The notes under the pieces are model-generated. The model was not told the DNA's origin and ran no database searches. It saw nothing but the letters and a program-made list of their open reading frames with translations. Position numbers and translations under genes: made by a program. 64,000 nt of DNA, from positions 2,585,501 to 2,649,500 of the forward strand of contig NZ_CP109444.1 of assembly GCF_036227225.1 (NCBI RefSeq). Reading direction: 5' to 3'. This DNA is from Streptomyces sp. NBC_01478. GTDB lineage: Bacteria > Actinomycetota > Actinomycetes > Streptomycetales > Streptomycetaceae. Below, piece by piece: positions 37,718 through 46,390 of the stretch. How positions within the stretch are numbered: position 1 is the stretch's first letter; each line of letters starts with the position of its first letter.

Positions 37718-39733
37718 ATGATTTCGAAACTGCCCTTGCACAGCCCGCGTTGGCGTGACCTCGACGGCGTGACGGCCGAGGAGGTGGAGGTGCTCCTGGA
37801 GCAGATGGCCTCCACCGGCGGCAACTGGACGCAGACCTGGACCTCCCTCGCCGGAGGCCTGTTGGACGACGGGACCGTCTTCGACGGGGCCTATGCGGCC
37901 CTGCCGTATCTCGTCGAGGCGGCAGCGGCCCTGCCGCCGGGGCAGTCCGTGGATTTCTGGGTGGACCTGGGATGCATCGTGACCGCGGAGGACAGAGCAC
38001 CCGTCCCGGCCGATCTCGACGCGGGGTTCAGCGCCGCCCTCCGTCTGGCCGAGCAGGCGGCCGTACGGAGCCTCCTCGCCGCCGACGCTCCGGCCGAGGC
38101 CTGTGTCTCCCTCGCGCTGTCCTGTGTCGCCCTCGCCGGTCACCACATCGGCACGGCACTGTGGTCCCTCCAACCCCAGGAGGGATACCTGCAGTTGTTG
38201 TGTCCCGGGTGCGGGAGCGATACCGAGATCCCGGAGTTCTTCGTGGACCCGGTGCGTCCGTCTCTCGATGCTCCGGTGCTGCCTGATCCTGTCCGTGCCC
38301 GTCCGGGGCCGCACCCGTGGGGCGAGGTCGCCACGGCCATGCGCGAGGAGACCCTGGGGGAAGAGTGGGAGCCCTTCGTGCGGGTGGCACGCGGAGTCGC
38401 GGTGGCCGGAATACCCCCCGAGACACCGGGGCCGGCCGTCCTCTGCCTGGTCGCCGGCATGGTCGCGGCCAAGGGCACCCCGCAGTCGGCCGGGAGGAAG
38501 ACGGCCCGCGAACTGATGCTGCTCACCGGGCACTTCCGCTGCTGGGACTGCGAACGGACCTGGACGATCGCCGACGGCCTGGCGGAGAACCCGGACGGCG
38601 CCCACCCCCGGAACCCCCTGAGGGACGAGTCGCCGACCGCCGATGACTCGGCTTCCTCGGTGACACCGGCGGCGGCCGGCCCAACAGCCGAAGTGCCCAC
38701 CCGGCTCCGGCAGGACGGGAACGCCCTGCTCACGTCCGACGGCACAGCGTGGGGCCACTTGGCGGTGTTCTCCGGTCCCGCGCCGCTTTCCGTCGGGGGT
38801 GTCGACTCGCTGGCGGTGGTGGCACGCCCCGGTCAGTCGCCGCTCGTCGCCGGCGTGGGAGACCAGGGCGCGGTCTGCCTCTGGGATCCGGCCGACGGCC
38901 GACTCACCCATGACCCGCTGCCAGGACGTCCGGACCGTATCCGCTCGATGACGGCACTGCCCCTGCCCGACGGCCGCGTCCTTCTGGCGACCGGGGGCGA
39001 GACAGGGACGATCACCCTGTGGGATCCGGCCAGCGGCAGCCCGGTCCGCGAACCGGCCGGCAATCGGCCCGGCGAGGTGATCGGGATGTGCGCCGCGACC
39101 GTCCCCGACGGCCGGACCCTGCTCGTCACCGTGGCCCCCCGAGGTGCGGTCCGGTTGTGGGATCCGGCCACCGGCGAGTCCGTCGGGAGCCTCAACCCCT
39201 ACGGCAGTCCGATCCGGTCGATCGTCGCCGTCCCGATCTCCGCCAACCACACGCTGATCGCGGCCGCGGACACCGGGGGCCGCCTGCACGTGTGGGATCC
39301 GGCCGTCGAGGACCCATGGGAGTCAGGCGCGGCCGTGCAGTTGAGCAAACGCGCCCTCCACGATGCCGACCACCGGGTGGCGGCGGTGGCGGCGGTGCCC
39401 ATGCGGGACCGTACCTTGCTGGCCACCGGAGACGACCGCGGTGTGGTCATGCTGTGGGACCTCGCGACCGGTGACCCGGTCGGCGACGGTCTGCCCTCCT
39501 CGGCGGGCACCGCCGGCCTTCCGGTCATGGCCGTCACCAGGCCGGACGGCGGCCGCTCCGTCCTGGTCACCGGCAGCAGACTGAGGCGCAGCGTGCGGGT
39601 ATGGGAACCGGAGACCGGGACAGTGCGGCACATCGCCCTGGAGGTGGCGCTCACCTCGCTGGCCGCCGCGGGTCCGGACCTGATCGTCGGACACGACCGC
39701 GGAGTGCTCGGAGTCCCGCTCACCAGTCGGTGA
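37718..39733 (+). CDS. WD40-type beta-propeller protein with unknown N-terminal domain
   Basis: 671 aa. Residues 1-290 are an unrecognised alpha-rich domain with two Cys pairs (CPGCGSD near 166 and CWDCERTW near 275) that could bind a metal. Residues 330-671 form about seven blades with WD-like strands such as GAVCLWDPADGRL, GTITLWDPASGSP, GAVRLWDPATGES, GRLHVWDPAVEDP, GVVMLWDLATGDP and SVRVWEPETGTV. It is cytoplasmic by lack of a signal. The propeller is likely a protein-interaction platform. Confidence 0.8.
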   Translation: MISKLPLHSPRWRDLDGVTAEEVEVLLEQMASTGGNWTQTWTSLAGGLLDDGTVFDGAYAALPYLVEAAAALPPGQSVDFWVDLGCIVTAEDRAPVPADLDAGFSAALRLAEQAAVRSLLAADAPAEACVSLALSCVALAGHHIGTALWSLQPQEGYLQLLCPGCGSDTEIPEFFVDPVRPSLDAPVLPDPVRARPGPHPWGEVATAMREETLGEEWEPFVRVARGVAVAGIPPETPGPAVLCLVAGMVAAKGTPQSAGRKTARELMLLTGHFRCWDCERTWTIADGLAENPDGAHPRNPLRDESPTADDSASSVTPAAAGPTAEVPTRLRQDGNALLTSDGTAWGHLAVFSGPAPLSVGGVDSLAVVARPGQSPLVAGVGDQGAVCLWDPADGRLTHDPLPGRPDRIRSMTALPLPDGRVLLATGGETGTITLWDPASGSPVREPAGNRPGEVIGMCAATVPDGRTLLVTVAPRGAVRLWDPATGESVGSLNPYGSPIRSIVAVPISANHTLIAAADTGGRLHVWDPAVEDPWESGAAVQLSKRALHDADHRVAAVAAVPMRDRTLLATGDDRGVVMLWDLATGDPVGDGLPSSAGTAGLPVMAVTRPDGGRSVLVTGSRLRRSVRVWEPETGTVRHIALEVALTSLAAAGPDLIVGHDRGVLGVPLTSR

Positions 39734-39940
39734 ACGCGGGCGGTCGGCCACGGGTTCTCGGCCACGGCCGGGACAGGAGTGCGGTGCGGCCGCGCGCGGC
39801 CAACAGGCCCTGGGACTGGGGGAATTCATGGTTGCACTCGTCAAACGCGACATGTCAGGGTTCGTTGCCTTGGCGGCTTCCGCGGTGCGCTCGCCCGCAG
39901 GGCATCAGGCGAACGCTGTGGTGCGGGGAGGCGGGAAGCG

Positions 39941-41995
39941 ATGGCTGGTGTCGACGTCGACGACAGGACGCTGTGGAAGGTGCCCGGCGGGGGCGTGCTC
40001 TACAAGACGCCCGCGATGGCCGACGGCGCCGTCTATGTCCTTGACGGCGTCCTCGGTCTGGTGGCGGTCGACGCGGACACCGGACAGCGACGCTGGACAC
40101 TGCGCGACGGCTCCGGGATCGCCTCATCTGCGGTGGCCGGCACCGGCGTTGTGTACTTCGTGGACACGGCGGGCAGTCTGACGGCGGTGGACGCCGCGAC
40201 CGGCGACGTGCGGTGGAAGTGGAGATCGCGCCGGTCGAAGATGTCGACGCCGGCGGTGGCGGACCACATCGTGTACGCCGCTTCGCACAACGGCAGGATG
40301 TGGGCCGTTGACGGGCTCACCGGCCGGCCGGTGTGGAACACCAAGGTCGCGGACTACCGCATCCCCCACAATCCAGCGCCGACGGTCGCCGACGGCGTCC
40401 TGTACGCGGCCGTGGACGGGCATCTGCTGGCCCTGGACACGGCCACCGGAGACCGGCGATGGGACGTCTTTCCCCACGGGGGCGTTCAGAAGACGCCGAC
40501 GGTGACCGACGGCATCGCGTATGTGGGCAATGGCAAGGGCCTGCTCGCGCTGGACGCGGCGACGGGTGGGGAACGCTGGCGGCTGTCGACCGGAGGCGCG
40601 GTGTGGGCGAGCCCCGCGGTGGCCGAGGGCATCGCGGTCGCCGGTGTCCGCGGCTGGTACCTGATCGCGGTGAACACCGAAACCGGCCGGGAATCATGGA
40701 GGTTGAAGACCCGCGGCGAGATCCACGCGACGCCCGCGGTCGCCGCCGGCACGGTGTACGCGGGCAGCCACGACGGTCGCCTGTGGGCGGTGGACACGGC
40801 CACCGGCGAGGCGCGGTGGAAGGTCAGGACCACCGGGCCGGTGCACTCCACACCTCTGGTGAGCGGTGGCACGGTGTACGTCGAGAGCCTCGACGAGCAT
40901 CTCTACGCCGTGCGGGCTCATCGACCGGGCGAGGCATCCGCCGAGGACCACCGCGCCCCATCCACCCGCCCGATACGGACGAGCATCCATCGAGGCTCCG
41001 CTCCAGCGGTCCCTGCTCCGACGGGCGGCACCGTGCGCTGGCGGGTGCGGGCACCGGGTGCGGGGTATTTCACGCCGGCTGTCGCCGACGGCGTCGTCTA
41101 CCAAGCCACCCACGACGGCGGCCTGTTGGCGCTGGACGCCGCCACGGGCCGGGAACAGTGGAGAGCGACGTCCGCCCTGCCGTTCAGCTCGTCACCGGTG
41201 GTCGTCGACGGCACCCTGTACGTCGGCAGCGGGCGGCACCTGTGGGCCGTGGACACGGCCACCGGCCGCCTGCGGTGGAAGCGCTGGACCGACTACGTGC
41301 CGGACGCTCGACCGGCGGTGGCCGACGGCACCGTGTACACAGCCGGCCGTGACGGATTCCTCTGGGCCGTGGACGCTTCCACCGGCCGCAGACGGTGGAA
41401 GCGGCGACTCAGACCGCGCCGCCCACGCTCCTACGAACAGTTCGCCTCCCCCGCGGTGGCCGACGGCCGGGTCTACGTCTCCTTCCCCCGCGACTCCCTG
41501 TACGCGGTGGACGCCGCCACCGGAAGCGGGCTCTGGGAGGTGCGAACCGACGCCTCACCGGACACCTCACCCGTGGTGGTCGGCGACACCGTCTACGTCG
41601 GAGGTGGCCAGGGTCTGATCGCGCTGGACGCCGGCAGCGGCGAGAAGCGCTGGGAGCGGCGCCTCGGCAGGTCGATGTGGTCGACGCCCGCGGTCGTCGA
41701 CGGGACCGTGTACACGGGCAGCAACGGCTGGTACCTGTGGGCCGTGGACGCCGCCACAGGCGAGGAACGCTGGCGGCAGGAGACCGGAGCCGCCCGCCAG
41801 TCGTCGCCTGCGGTGGCGGAGGGCACCGTGTACATCGGCAGCGAGGACATGTCGCTCTGGGCGGTGAACGCGGCCACGGGCGAGGAACGTTGGCGGCTGG
41901 AAACCCAGGGGGAGGTCTATTCGTCGCCCGTGGTGGCGGACGGGACGGTGTACGTGGGCAGCAAGGACGACTTCCTGTACGCGATCCACACCTGA
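39941..41995 (+). CDS. PQQ-like beta-propeller protein, 16 blades
   Basis: 684 aa from ATG 39941, chosen because the upstream frame has no family features and GGGGAG precedes it. Sixteen repeats of a 38-43 residue blade (SPAVADGTVYVGS..L.AVDAATGEERW) can be counted, eight before and eight after a Pro/Arg-rich linker near residues 325-360, so two eight-bladed propellers are expected. There is no signal peptide, unlike periplasmic BamB or PQQ dehydrogenases. The function is unknown. Confidence 0.85.
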   Translation: MAGVDVDDRTLWKVPGGGVLYKTPAMADGAVYVLDGVLGLVAVDADTGQRRWTLRDGSGIASSAVAGTGVVYFVDTAGSLTAVDAATGDVRWKWRSRRSKMSTPAVADHIVYAASHNGRMWAVDGLTGRPVWNTKVADYRIPHNPAPTVADGVLYAAVDGHLLALDTATGDRRWDVFPHGGVQKTPTVTDGIAYVGNGKGLLALDAATGGERWRLSTGGAVWASPAVAEGIAVAGVRGWYLIAVNTETGRESWRLKTRGEIHATPAVAAGTVYAGSHDGRLWAVDTATGEARWKVRTTGPVHSTPLVSGGTVYVESLDEHLYAVRAHRPGEASAEDHRAPSTRPIRTSIHRGSAPAVPAPTGGTVRWRVRAPGAGYFTPAVADGVVYQATHDGGLLALDAATGREQWRATSALPFSSSPVVVDGTLYVGSGRHLWAVDTATGRLRWKRWTDYVPDARPAVADGTVYTAGRDGFLWAVDASTGRRRWKRRLRPRRPRSYEQFASPAVADGRVYVSFPRDSLYAVDAATGSGLWEVRTDASPDTSPVVVGDTVYVGGGQGLIALDAGSGEKRWERRLGRSMWSTPAVVDGTVYTGSNGWYLWAVDAATGEERWRQETGAARQSSPAVAEGTVYIGSEDMSLWAVNAATGEERWRLETQGEVYSSPVVADGTVYVGSKDDFLYAIHT

Positions 41996-42161
41996 CGCCC
42001 GCGCGCCCCTTCCGGGCGGAGGCGTTCGGCTGGGCTGTCCACGCCACCCGAGACGGTGACGAAGAACCGGGTGCACCTCGATCTCGCGGCCACCTCCGCA
42101 CCCCGGCGCGTGCGCCCGATCGGCATCCGGAGCACGCCCGGCTCCGGCACAATCAGCAGCC

Positions 42162-42902
42162 GTGCCCACACATCCCGCTCCCGCCCTCCTGTACCCCGAT
42201 GTCGCGGACCGTGGCAGCCTCGCCGCAGCGCTCCGGGCCGCGGCGGACGGCCGCCTCGACGCCGTCCCCGTCAGCTCCTCCGACACCGCTCCGCTGATGC
42301 ACGCGGTTGTCGGGACCAGCCTGCCGCACCGCGAATCGTTGCGGGTCAACGCATGGGTGCATAAACGGCGATGGTCGATCCGTGGCACCGAGTCCTTCCA
42401 GAGCCTGGCCCTCGTCGACGGCGAGACGGACGACCTGGCGGAACTCGCCGAAGCCGCCCGGGCCTGGCACGACGGGCTACCGCTGGAGGAGATCCGCCGG
42501 GCGGCCCCCTTCGTCCACCTGACCGGCCGGTTCGAGGTGCCCGACCGCGACCCCGTGCGCGTGACGCAGTCCGAGTGGCAGCACTTGCGCCGCGAGGCAG
42601 ACGAACTGGAGTACCCCTGGCGGGAGACGCACCAGGCCCTGATCGAGACGGCGTACGCCGAACCGGCGCTTCGTGCCCTCTACCCGTTCACAAGTCACTG
42701 GGCGCTGCGCTTCGCGACCGCCACCCGCCCGCGCCCGACCGTCGTCGGACCGATGCTGTCCGCCCGTGACGACGGCACGTACGGGGTGCGCTGGAGCCTC
42801 CTGGACAACGATCTGGGCCCGTTCGCCACAGCGCGGGAAGCCGTGGCCGAGGCCGTACGCCACCTACCGCCCGGCCTCGGCCCGGTCACGCTCGGCGGAT
42901 GA
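42162..42902 (+). CDS. DUF6193-like protein
   Basis: 246 aa, GTG start, soluble. It resembles the actinobacterial DUF6193 family as I recall it (LYPDVADRGSLAAAL at the N-terminus and GTESFQSLALVDGETDDLAELAEAARAWHDG in the middle). The molecular role of this family is not established. It lies between the propeller and TMEM175-like genes. Confidence 0.6.
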   Translation: MPTHPAPALLYPDVADRGSLAAALRAAADGRLDAVPVSSSDTAPLMHAVVGTSLPHRESLRVNAWVHKRRWSIRGTESFQSLALVDGETDDLAELAEAARAWHDGLPLEEIRRAAPFVHLTGRFEVPDRDPVRVTQSEWQHLRREADELEYPWRETHQALIETAYAEPALRALYPFTSHWALRFATATRPRPTVVGPMLSARDDGTYGVRWSLLDNDLGPFATAREAVAEAVRHLPPGLGPVTLGG

Positions 42903-42966
42903 CGTCACGGGGCGAGCCCCCTGCCCCTGCGTCGCGGCCGGAGCGCGAAGCCCTACTGTCGTCGCC

Positions 42967-43626
42967 ATGACGGAGCCAGCGGCGGAAACCCACACGCACG
43001 AGAGCGACCCGAGCGCGGCGCGGCTGATCGCTCTGTCCGACGGTATATACGCCATCGCGATGACCCTGCTGGTCATCGATGTCGGGGTCCCGGCCCATCT
43101 GGACGCCGCCGGATTCCACCAGGCCTTGACCGACGCGCTTCCCAGTCTCGGCGCCTTCGCCCTGAGCTTCTCCCTGATCTCCGGGTTCTGGCGTGACCAC
43201 CGCCGCATCCTCACCGCACTGCCCACCGCGACGACCCTGGTCACGCGTCTGATCCTGCTCGGACTCGGCCTGGTCGCCCTCCTGCCCTTCCCCACCTCGC
43301 TGTTGGCCGAATACGCCTCCCAGCCCGAAGCCGTCGCCCTCTACGCCGGTGCCATGGCCTTGGTCCACACGGTGCACGCGACCCTGCTGCTGCTCACACA
43401 ACGCCAGGTGCATCCATCGCCCGCGTCGCCCGCCGCCGTGGCCCGTCGCCGGTTCACCGCCCAACTCGCCTCCAGCGTCCTGGTCTTCGGCCTCTCCATT
43501 CCGCTGGCCTTCGTCAACACGCAGGCGGCCATGTGGTTCTGGGTCACGCTCGTCCCCGCCCACTACGTCCTCGGCCGCTTTCCCCGCCGCCTCCCGCGCC
43601 GGTGGACGGCCGGGCGCGGAGAATGA
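42967..43626 (+). CDS. TMEM175-like (DUF1211) membrane protein
   Basis: 219 aa, six TM segments. TM1 carries the family signature ALSDGIYAIAMTLLVIDVGVP, close to the FSDG pore-lining motif of bacterial TMEM175 potassium channels; SGFWRDHRRIL follows TM3. A bacterial channel has two repeats per tetramer unit or one, and this has one. The ATGA overlap with the SUKH gene makes them an operon. Confidence 0.82.
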   Translation: MTEPAAETHTHESDPSAARLIALSDGIYAIAMTLLVIDVGVPAHLDAAGFHQALTDALPSLGAFALSFSLISGFWRDHRRILTALPTATTLVTRLILLGLGLVALLPFPTSLLAEYASQPEAVALYAGAMALVHTVHATLLLLTQRQVHPSPASPAAVARRRFTAQLASSVLVFGLSIPLAFVNTQAAMWFWVTLVPAHYVLGRFPRRLPRRWTAGRGE

Positions 43627-45416
43627 TCGAGCCGGTGGACGGGACGGAGCGGGCCGTACGGGAGTCGTGGGGCCGCACGGCGGAGTGGCTGCGGGCGCAC
43701 GTCCCCGCGGGGCCCGTGCGGGCGACGGCGGACGCGGAGCGGGTCGGCGCGGTCGTGAGCGCGCCGGGGGTGGCTCCGCCGGCGGACGTGCTCGCGTGGT
43801 GGCGGCTCGACGACATGGCCGCAACGGCGTGGATCCCTCTGGGCTTCGCCCCGTTGGGGCTGGACGAGGCGATCGAGATCAGGGACATCCTCGTGCTGGT
43901 CGCCCGGGACGAGGCGGCCCACTCGGGCGCCCGCGCGAACGCCGCGGAGTACCTTCCCAGGTTCCTTCCGATCGCCGAAGACGCGGGCGGCGACCACCTG
44001 TTGGTCGATCTCCGGTCCGGGCAGCCGACGTACGGTGCCGTGTTCCTCTGGGACCACGAGGCACCCGGGTCGGGCGTACCCCTGTGGAACTCGGTGTCCG
44101 AGCTGCTCGCCGACACGGCCGAGGCACTCACCACCGGCACACCGGCCCTGTCAGGGCACGCCCAGCGCGGTGGCGTCGAACGCCCCTGCGTCGCCACGGT
44201 CACCGGCTCCCGCGCACCGGTCTGGCACGACGCCCACCCGGACCTCGCGTCCTTCACCAGCCCCTCCGCCGAGCGACCGCCCGTCCCGGTCCCCGTCGAC
44301 TGGACGGCCGTGGAGGCGTGGCTCGGACTGCGGCTTCCGGACGACTACAAGCAACTGGCCGACGGCCATGGGCCGTTGGACTTCGGCGAGTACCTCTGGA
44401 TCCATGTGCCGTGCGTCCGGCGGGATCGCTTCGACTACGGCGACTGGCTGCGGGAGACGCATCGATCGGCCCGGATCGCGGCACGGCAACTGCCGGAGGA
44501 CGAACGGCCGTTCACGCGTCCGGCACCCGGCGGGCTGCTGGCGTGGGGCTCCAGCCGGGGCGGTGACGTGCTGTTCTGGGACACCTCGGTCTCGGAGGAT
44601 CCGAACCGCTGGACGGTCGTCGTCCGGCACTCCCACCCGGCGCCCGGCAGCGGCCTGTTGCCGTTCCACCGCTACGGCCTCTCGCTCACCGGCTATCTGC
44701 GGCGCACCGTCCGTCCCGCCGGAGAGGCTCCGCTGCTCGGTCCGCTCCCCGGCACCGTCGCCCGCACCGCGTACCTGCCCACGGCCGAGCCATGGACCCC
44801 GCCCGCGCCCACCGCACCCCGGCTGGCCGAGGCCGAGCGCCGCATCGCCCTGGAGACCGGCACGGGCCTCGACGCCCTGCGGCTGCTGTCCCCGCCCCCT
44901 GAGCGCCCGTATCTCGGCGACGGCACCTGGGAGCGGCTCTTCACCGAACTGGGGACGCGACTGCCCAAGGAATACGTGCAGTTGATGGAGGTGTACGGCG
45001 CCGGCGACTGGGGCACGTGGCTGCGTTTCCTGACCCCGCTGCGCACCGGCGAGCGGCGCTTCGTCACCCATGTCGAGGAGACCCTCGACGCCTATCGGAT
45101 GCTGAAGGAGAACTACCCGGACGGATATCCGCTGGCCGTCTGGCCGGAACCCGGCGGTTTCCTGCCCTTCGCCAACTCCTACGACGCCGACCACCTCGGC
45201 TGGCTCACCCTGGGCCCCGACCCGGACGCCTGGCCCCTCATCGTGTGGCCCCGCCACACCGACCAGGGGCCCGCGCTGGAGGGCGGCCTGATCGACACCC
45301 TCCTCGCCTGGCAGCGCGGCACGCCGGCCGTCCCCGGGCTGGCCGAACTCGACGAGGAGGACGACCCCGTCGAGCACGCCGGTTTCGCCGCCTGGGACGA
45401 CCACGCGTACTGGTGA
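43623..45416 (+). CDS. SMI1/KNR4 (SUKH) protein with three domains
   Basis: 597 aa from ATG 43623. Three SUKH-fold units are seen: residues about 10-190 (ELLADTAEALTTG; GGDHLLVDLRSGQ; VFLWDHEAPG), 210-390 (WTAVEAWLGLRLPDDYKQLADGHGPLDFGEYLWIHVP) and 430-590 (LFTELGTRLPKEYVQLMEVYGAGDWGTWLRFLTP; GFLPFANSYDADHLGWLTLG). SUKH proteins often act as immunity proteins for nuclease toxins. No toxin is seen beside it, so this may be an orphan polyimmunity-type protein. Confidence 0.82.
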   Translation: MIEPVDGTERAVRESWGRTAEWLRAHVPAGPVRATADAERVGAVVSAPGVAPPADVLAWWRLDDMAATAWIPLGFAPLGLDEAIEIRDILVLVARDEAAHSGARANAAEYLPRFLPIAEDAGGDHLLVDLRSGQPTYGAVFLWDHEAPGSGVPLWNSVSELLADTAEALTTGTPALSGHAQRGGVERPCVATVTGSRAPVWHDAHPDLASFTSPSAERPPVPVPVDWTAVEAWLGLRLPDDYKQLADGHGPLDFGEYLWIHVPCVRRDRFDYGDWLRETHRSARIAARQLPEDERPFTRPAPGGLLAWGSSRGGDVLFWDTSVSEDPNRWTVVVRHSHPAPGSGLLPFHRYGLSLTGYLRRTVRPAGEAPLLGPLPGTVARTAYLPTAEPWTPPAPTAPRLAEAERRIALETGTGLDALRLLSPPPERPYLGDGTWERLFTELGTRLPKEYVQLMEVYGAGDWGTWLRFLTPLRTGERRFVTHVEETLDAYRMLKENYPDGYPLAVWPEPGGFLPFANSYDADHLGWLTLGPDPDAWPLIVWPRHTDQGPALEGGLIDTLLAWQRGTPAVPGLAELDEEDDPVEHAGFAAWDDHAYW

Positions 45417-45447
45417 GGTGCCCGCGGCCCGGAGAAAAAGGACAGGC

Positions 45448-45478
45448 TTGACCTGGAGCGCGCTCCAGGTTCTACGGT
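45448..45478 (+). promoter_or_regulatory. MerR-type promoter with perfect palindrome
   Basis: TTGACC (45448-45453), a 19-bp spacer and TACGGT (45473-45478). The 20-bp perfect palindrome ACCTGGAGCG-CGCTCCAGGT (45451-45470) fills the spacer. Its place and geometry identify the site of the MerR protein encoded 8 bp downstream. Confidence 0.85.
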
Positions 45479-45485
45479 TGTGTTC

Positions 45486-45950
45486 ATGAGCAGCGGACAG
45501 CCCCTGAATCCCCTCTCCCGGGACCGGGAACCGACCCTGACCATCGCCCAGGTCGCCGAGTGCACCGGCCTCTCGCACGACACGTTGCGCTACTACGAGA
45601 AGGCCGGCCTGATCGAGCGGGTCGGCCGGAGCACCGGCAACCAACGGCGGTATCAGGCAGCGGACTTGGCCTGGCTGGAGTTTCTGCTGCGGCTGCGCGG
45701 GACGGGTATGTCGATCGCCGACATGCAGCGGTTCGCGGCGCTGCGGGCGGCGGGGAACGTCACGGTCGCCGACCGGCTGGCGATGCTCCGCGAGCACCGC
45801 GCCGAACTGGCCGACCGGATCAGGGTGTTGCGCCGCAACGCGGCAGTGCTGGACCACAAGATCGACCACTACGAACAGTTGCTCCTCGACGAACACGGGC
45901 GCGAGCACGAGATCGAGAACGAGCAGCCGGGATCGGATGAACCGACATGA
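45486..45950 (+). CDS. MerR-family regulator
   Basis: 154 aa. N-terminal winged HTH LTIAQVAECTGLSHDTLRYYEKAGLIERVGRSTGNQRRY, followed by a long dimerisation helix ending in an acidic tail. No Cys pattern for metals is seen, so an organic or redox signal is more likely. It overlaps the decarboxylase-like gene by 4 bp (ATGA). Confidence 0.92.
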   Translation: MSSGQPLNPLSRDREPTLTIAQVAECTGLSHDTLRYYEKAGLIERVGRSTGNQRRYQAADLAWLEFLLRLRGTGMSIADMQRFAALRAAGNVTVADRLAMLREHRAELADRIRVLRRNAAVLDHKIDHYEQLLLDEHGREHEIENEQPGSDEPT

Positions 45951-46390
45951 GCGCGAGCACCACCCGTGAAGAGCGTTTCACCCACGGCCTGGAGGTCCTG
46001 AAGCGGGTCGACGGCGAGGCCGGGCAGCGGGTCGTCGACTCGCTCGCCGACATCAACCCCGAGCTGGGTCACCAGGTCGTCGCCTGGGCCTTCGGCGAGA
46101 TCTACGACCGTCCCGGACTCGTCCCGCGCGACCGCCAGTTGGTGACGCTGGGCATGCTCACCGCGCTCGGCGGCTGCGAGGCCCAGCTCGATGTCCATGT
46201 GAACGCGGCGCTGAACGTGGGCCTCACCCCGGAGGAGATCGTCGAGGCCCTGACGCACTCCGCGGTGTACTGCGGCATGCCGAAGGCGCTCAACGCCACC
46301 TTCGCCGCGAAGAAGGTCTTCGCCGAGCGCGGGCTGCTGCCGCTGGGACAGCAGCCCACGCCGGACGCGGCGGACGCTACTTCTGCTTGA
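45947..46390 (+). CDS. Carboxymuconolactone decarboxylase-family protein
   Basis: 147 aa, all-alpha CMD fold (LGMLTALGGCEAQLDVHVNAALNVGLTPEEIVEALTHSAVYCGMP). It has a single Cys rather than the CxxC of AhpD, so it is closer to PcaC-like or unassigned CMD proteins than to a thiol peroxidase. Being in the MerR operon suggests stress- or aromatic-responsive expression. Its end overlaps the convergent GH51 gene by 14 bp. Confidence 0.88.
   Translation: MSASTTREERFTHGLEVLKRVDGEAGQRVVDSLADINPELGHQVVAWAFGEIYDRPGLVPRDRQLVTLGMLTALGGCEAQLDVHVNAALNVGLTPEEIVEALTHSAVYCGMPKALNATFAAKKVFAERGLLPLGQQPTPDAADATSA

Noticed and set aside
45947..46390. AhpD-like alkylhydroperoxidase
   Set aside because: The CxxC redox pair is absent; only one Cys lies in the CMD core.
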